Assembly (NCBI RefSeq): GCF_003589595.1
Contig: NW_020653200.1
Span: forward strand, 10,205,455 to 10,269,454
DNA from: Hyposmocoma kahamanoa
Taxonomy: Eukaryota; Arthropoda; Insecta; Lepidoptera; Cosmopterigidae
Direction: 5' to 3'
DNA length: 64,000 nucleotides
Part shown: piece by piece, positions 63,768 through 64,000 of the stretch
Layout: every line of letters starts with the position of its first letter
How positions within the stretch are numbered: position 1 is the first letter of the stretch
The notes under the pieces: generated by a model
The model's input: only the letters and a program-made list of their open reading frames with translations
Told to the model about the DNA's origin: nothing
Database searches by the model: none
Translations under genes and position numbers: made by a program

Positions 63768-64000
63768 CTGCAACAAACAACAATTAATTAGTTAGTAGGG
63801 GGTGCAATATTTTCTTGGGAACTGTATTGATAGAAAATTCGTTATCAACAAAAATACAGTATTCTGAATATCCGATATGCAAACATTATATGAAGAGCAC
63901 TTTTTTTGGATATATGGATTACCCTGCCTTTTCGACATAGTTAATAACAATTTTACGCGACATTCGAAATTTTAATTGCTTTGAATTTTATATCGAGTAG

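Overview
This is AT-rich animal genomic DNA, most likely from a moth or butterfly (Lepidoptera). The reasons are short GT-AG spliced exons inside large introns and a dense load of tRNA-headed SINEs, short inverted-repeat elements and decayed non-LTR retrotransposons of the kind usual in lepidopteran introns. The species is not determined. There are no operons, phage features or CRISPR arrays. One 10-base N gap marks a scaffold join.

Three protein-coding genes can be reconstructed exon by exon. (1) A large minus-strand gene crosses the whole window and runs off both ends. Its five visible coding exons, in transcription order, are 63767-63569, 53028-52875, 2310-2172, about 1771-1661 and 253-115. 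They encode the AIP3/p140Cap-type domain (motifs TVKALFVRSFP, ELEDVR, DIRDRSVLRLFE) followed by a Pro/Ser-rich stretch. This identifies a homologue of SRCIN1 (p140Cap)/KIAA1217, a cytoskeletal scaffold family. (2) and (3) are two complete plus-strand paralogues lying inside the 50.6-kb intron of gene 1: pentraxin gene A (CDS 4679-12021, 5 exons, 867 aa) and pentraxin gene B (CDS 35570-44558, 8 exons, 548 aa). Each encodes a signal peptide, one pentraxin/LamG-like domain, a long low-complexity linker with dibasic sites, and a conserved C-terminal tail of about 41 residues bounded by cysteines. The tail does not match a domain I can name.

Layout: 1-2310 holds the 3'-ward exons of the scaffold gene and an inverted pair of tRNA-like repeats. 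2311-52874 is the giant intron with gene A, a 23.5-kb spacer of repeats, gene B and more repeats. 52875-53028 is the DIRDRSVLRLFE exon, with a SINE tail almost touching its donor site. 53029-63568 is a second intron with repeats and a striking double hairpin. 63569-63767 is the AIP3-domain exon.

The remaining DNA holds transposon relics: a mariner copy with an internal inversion, Jockey-like and RTE-like LINE 3' ends, at least three tRNA-derived SINE families, a dispersed repeat of about 300 bp with nine copies, two terminal-inverted-repeat element families, and about a dozen near-perfect hairpins. The most interesting points are the nested, antisense pentraxin pair, its shared C-terminal tail, its divergent calcium-site residues, and the long hairpins as possible small-RNA sources. 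All calls come from reading the sequence; no database search was run.
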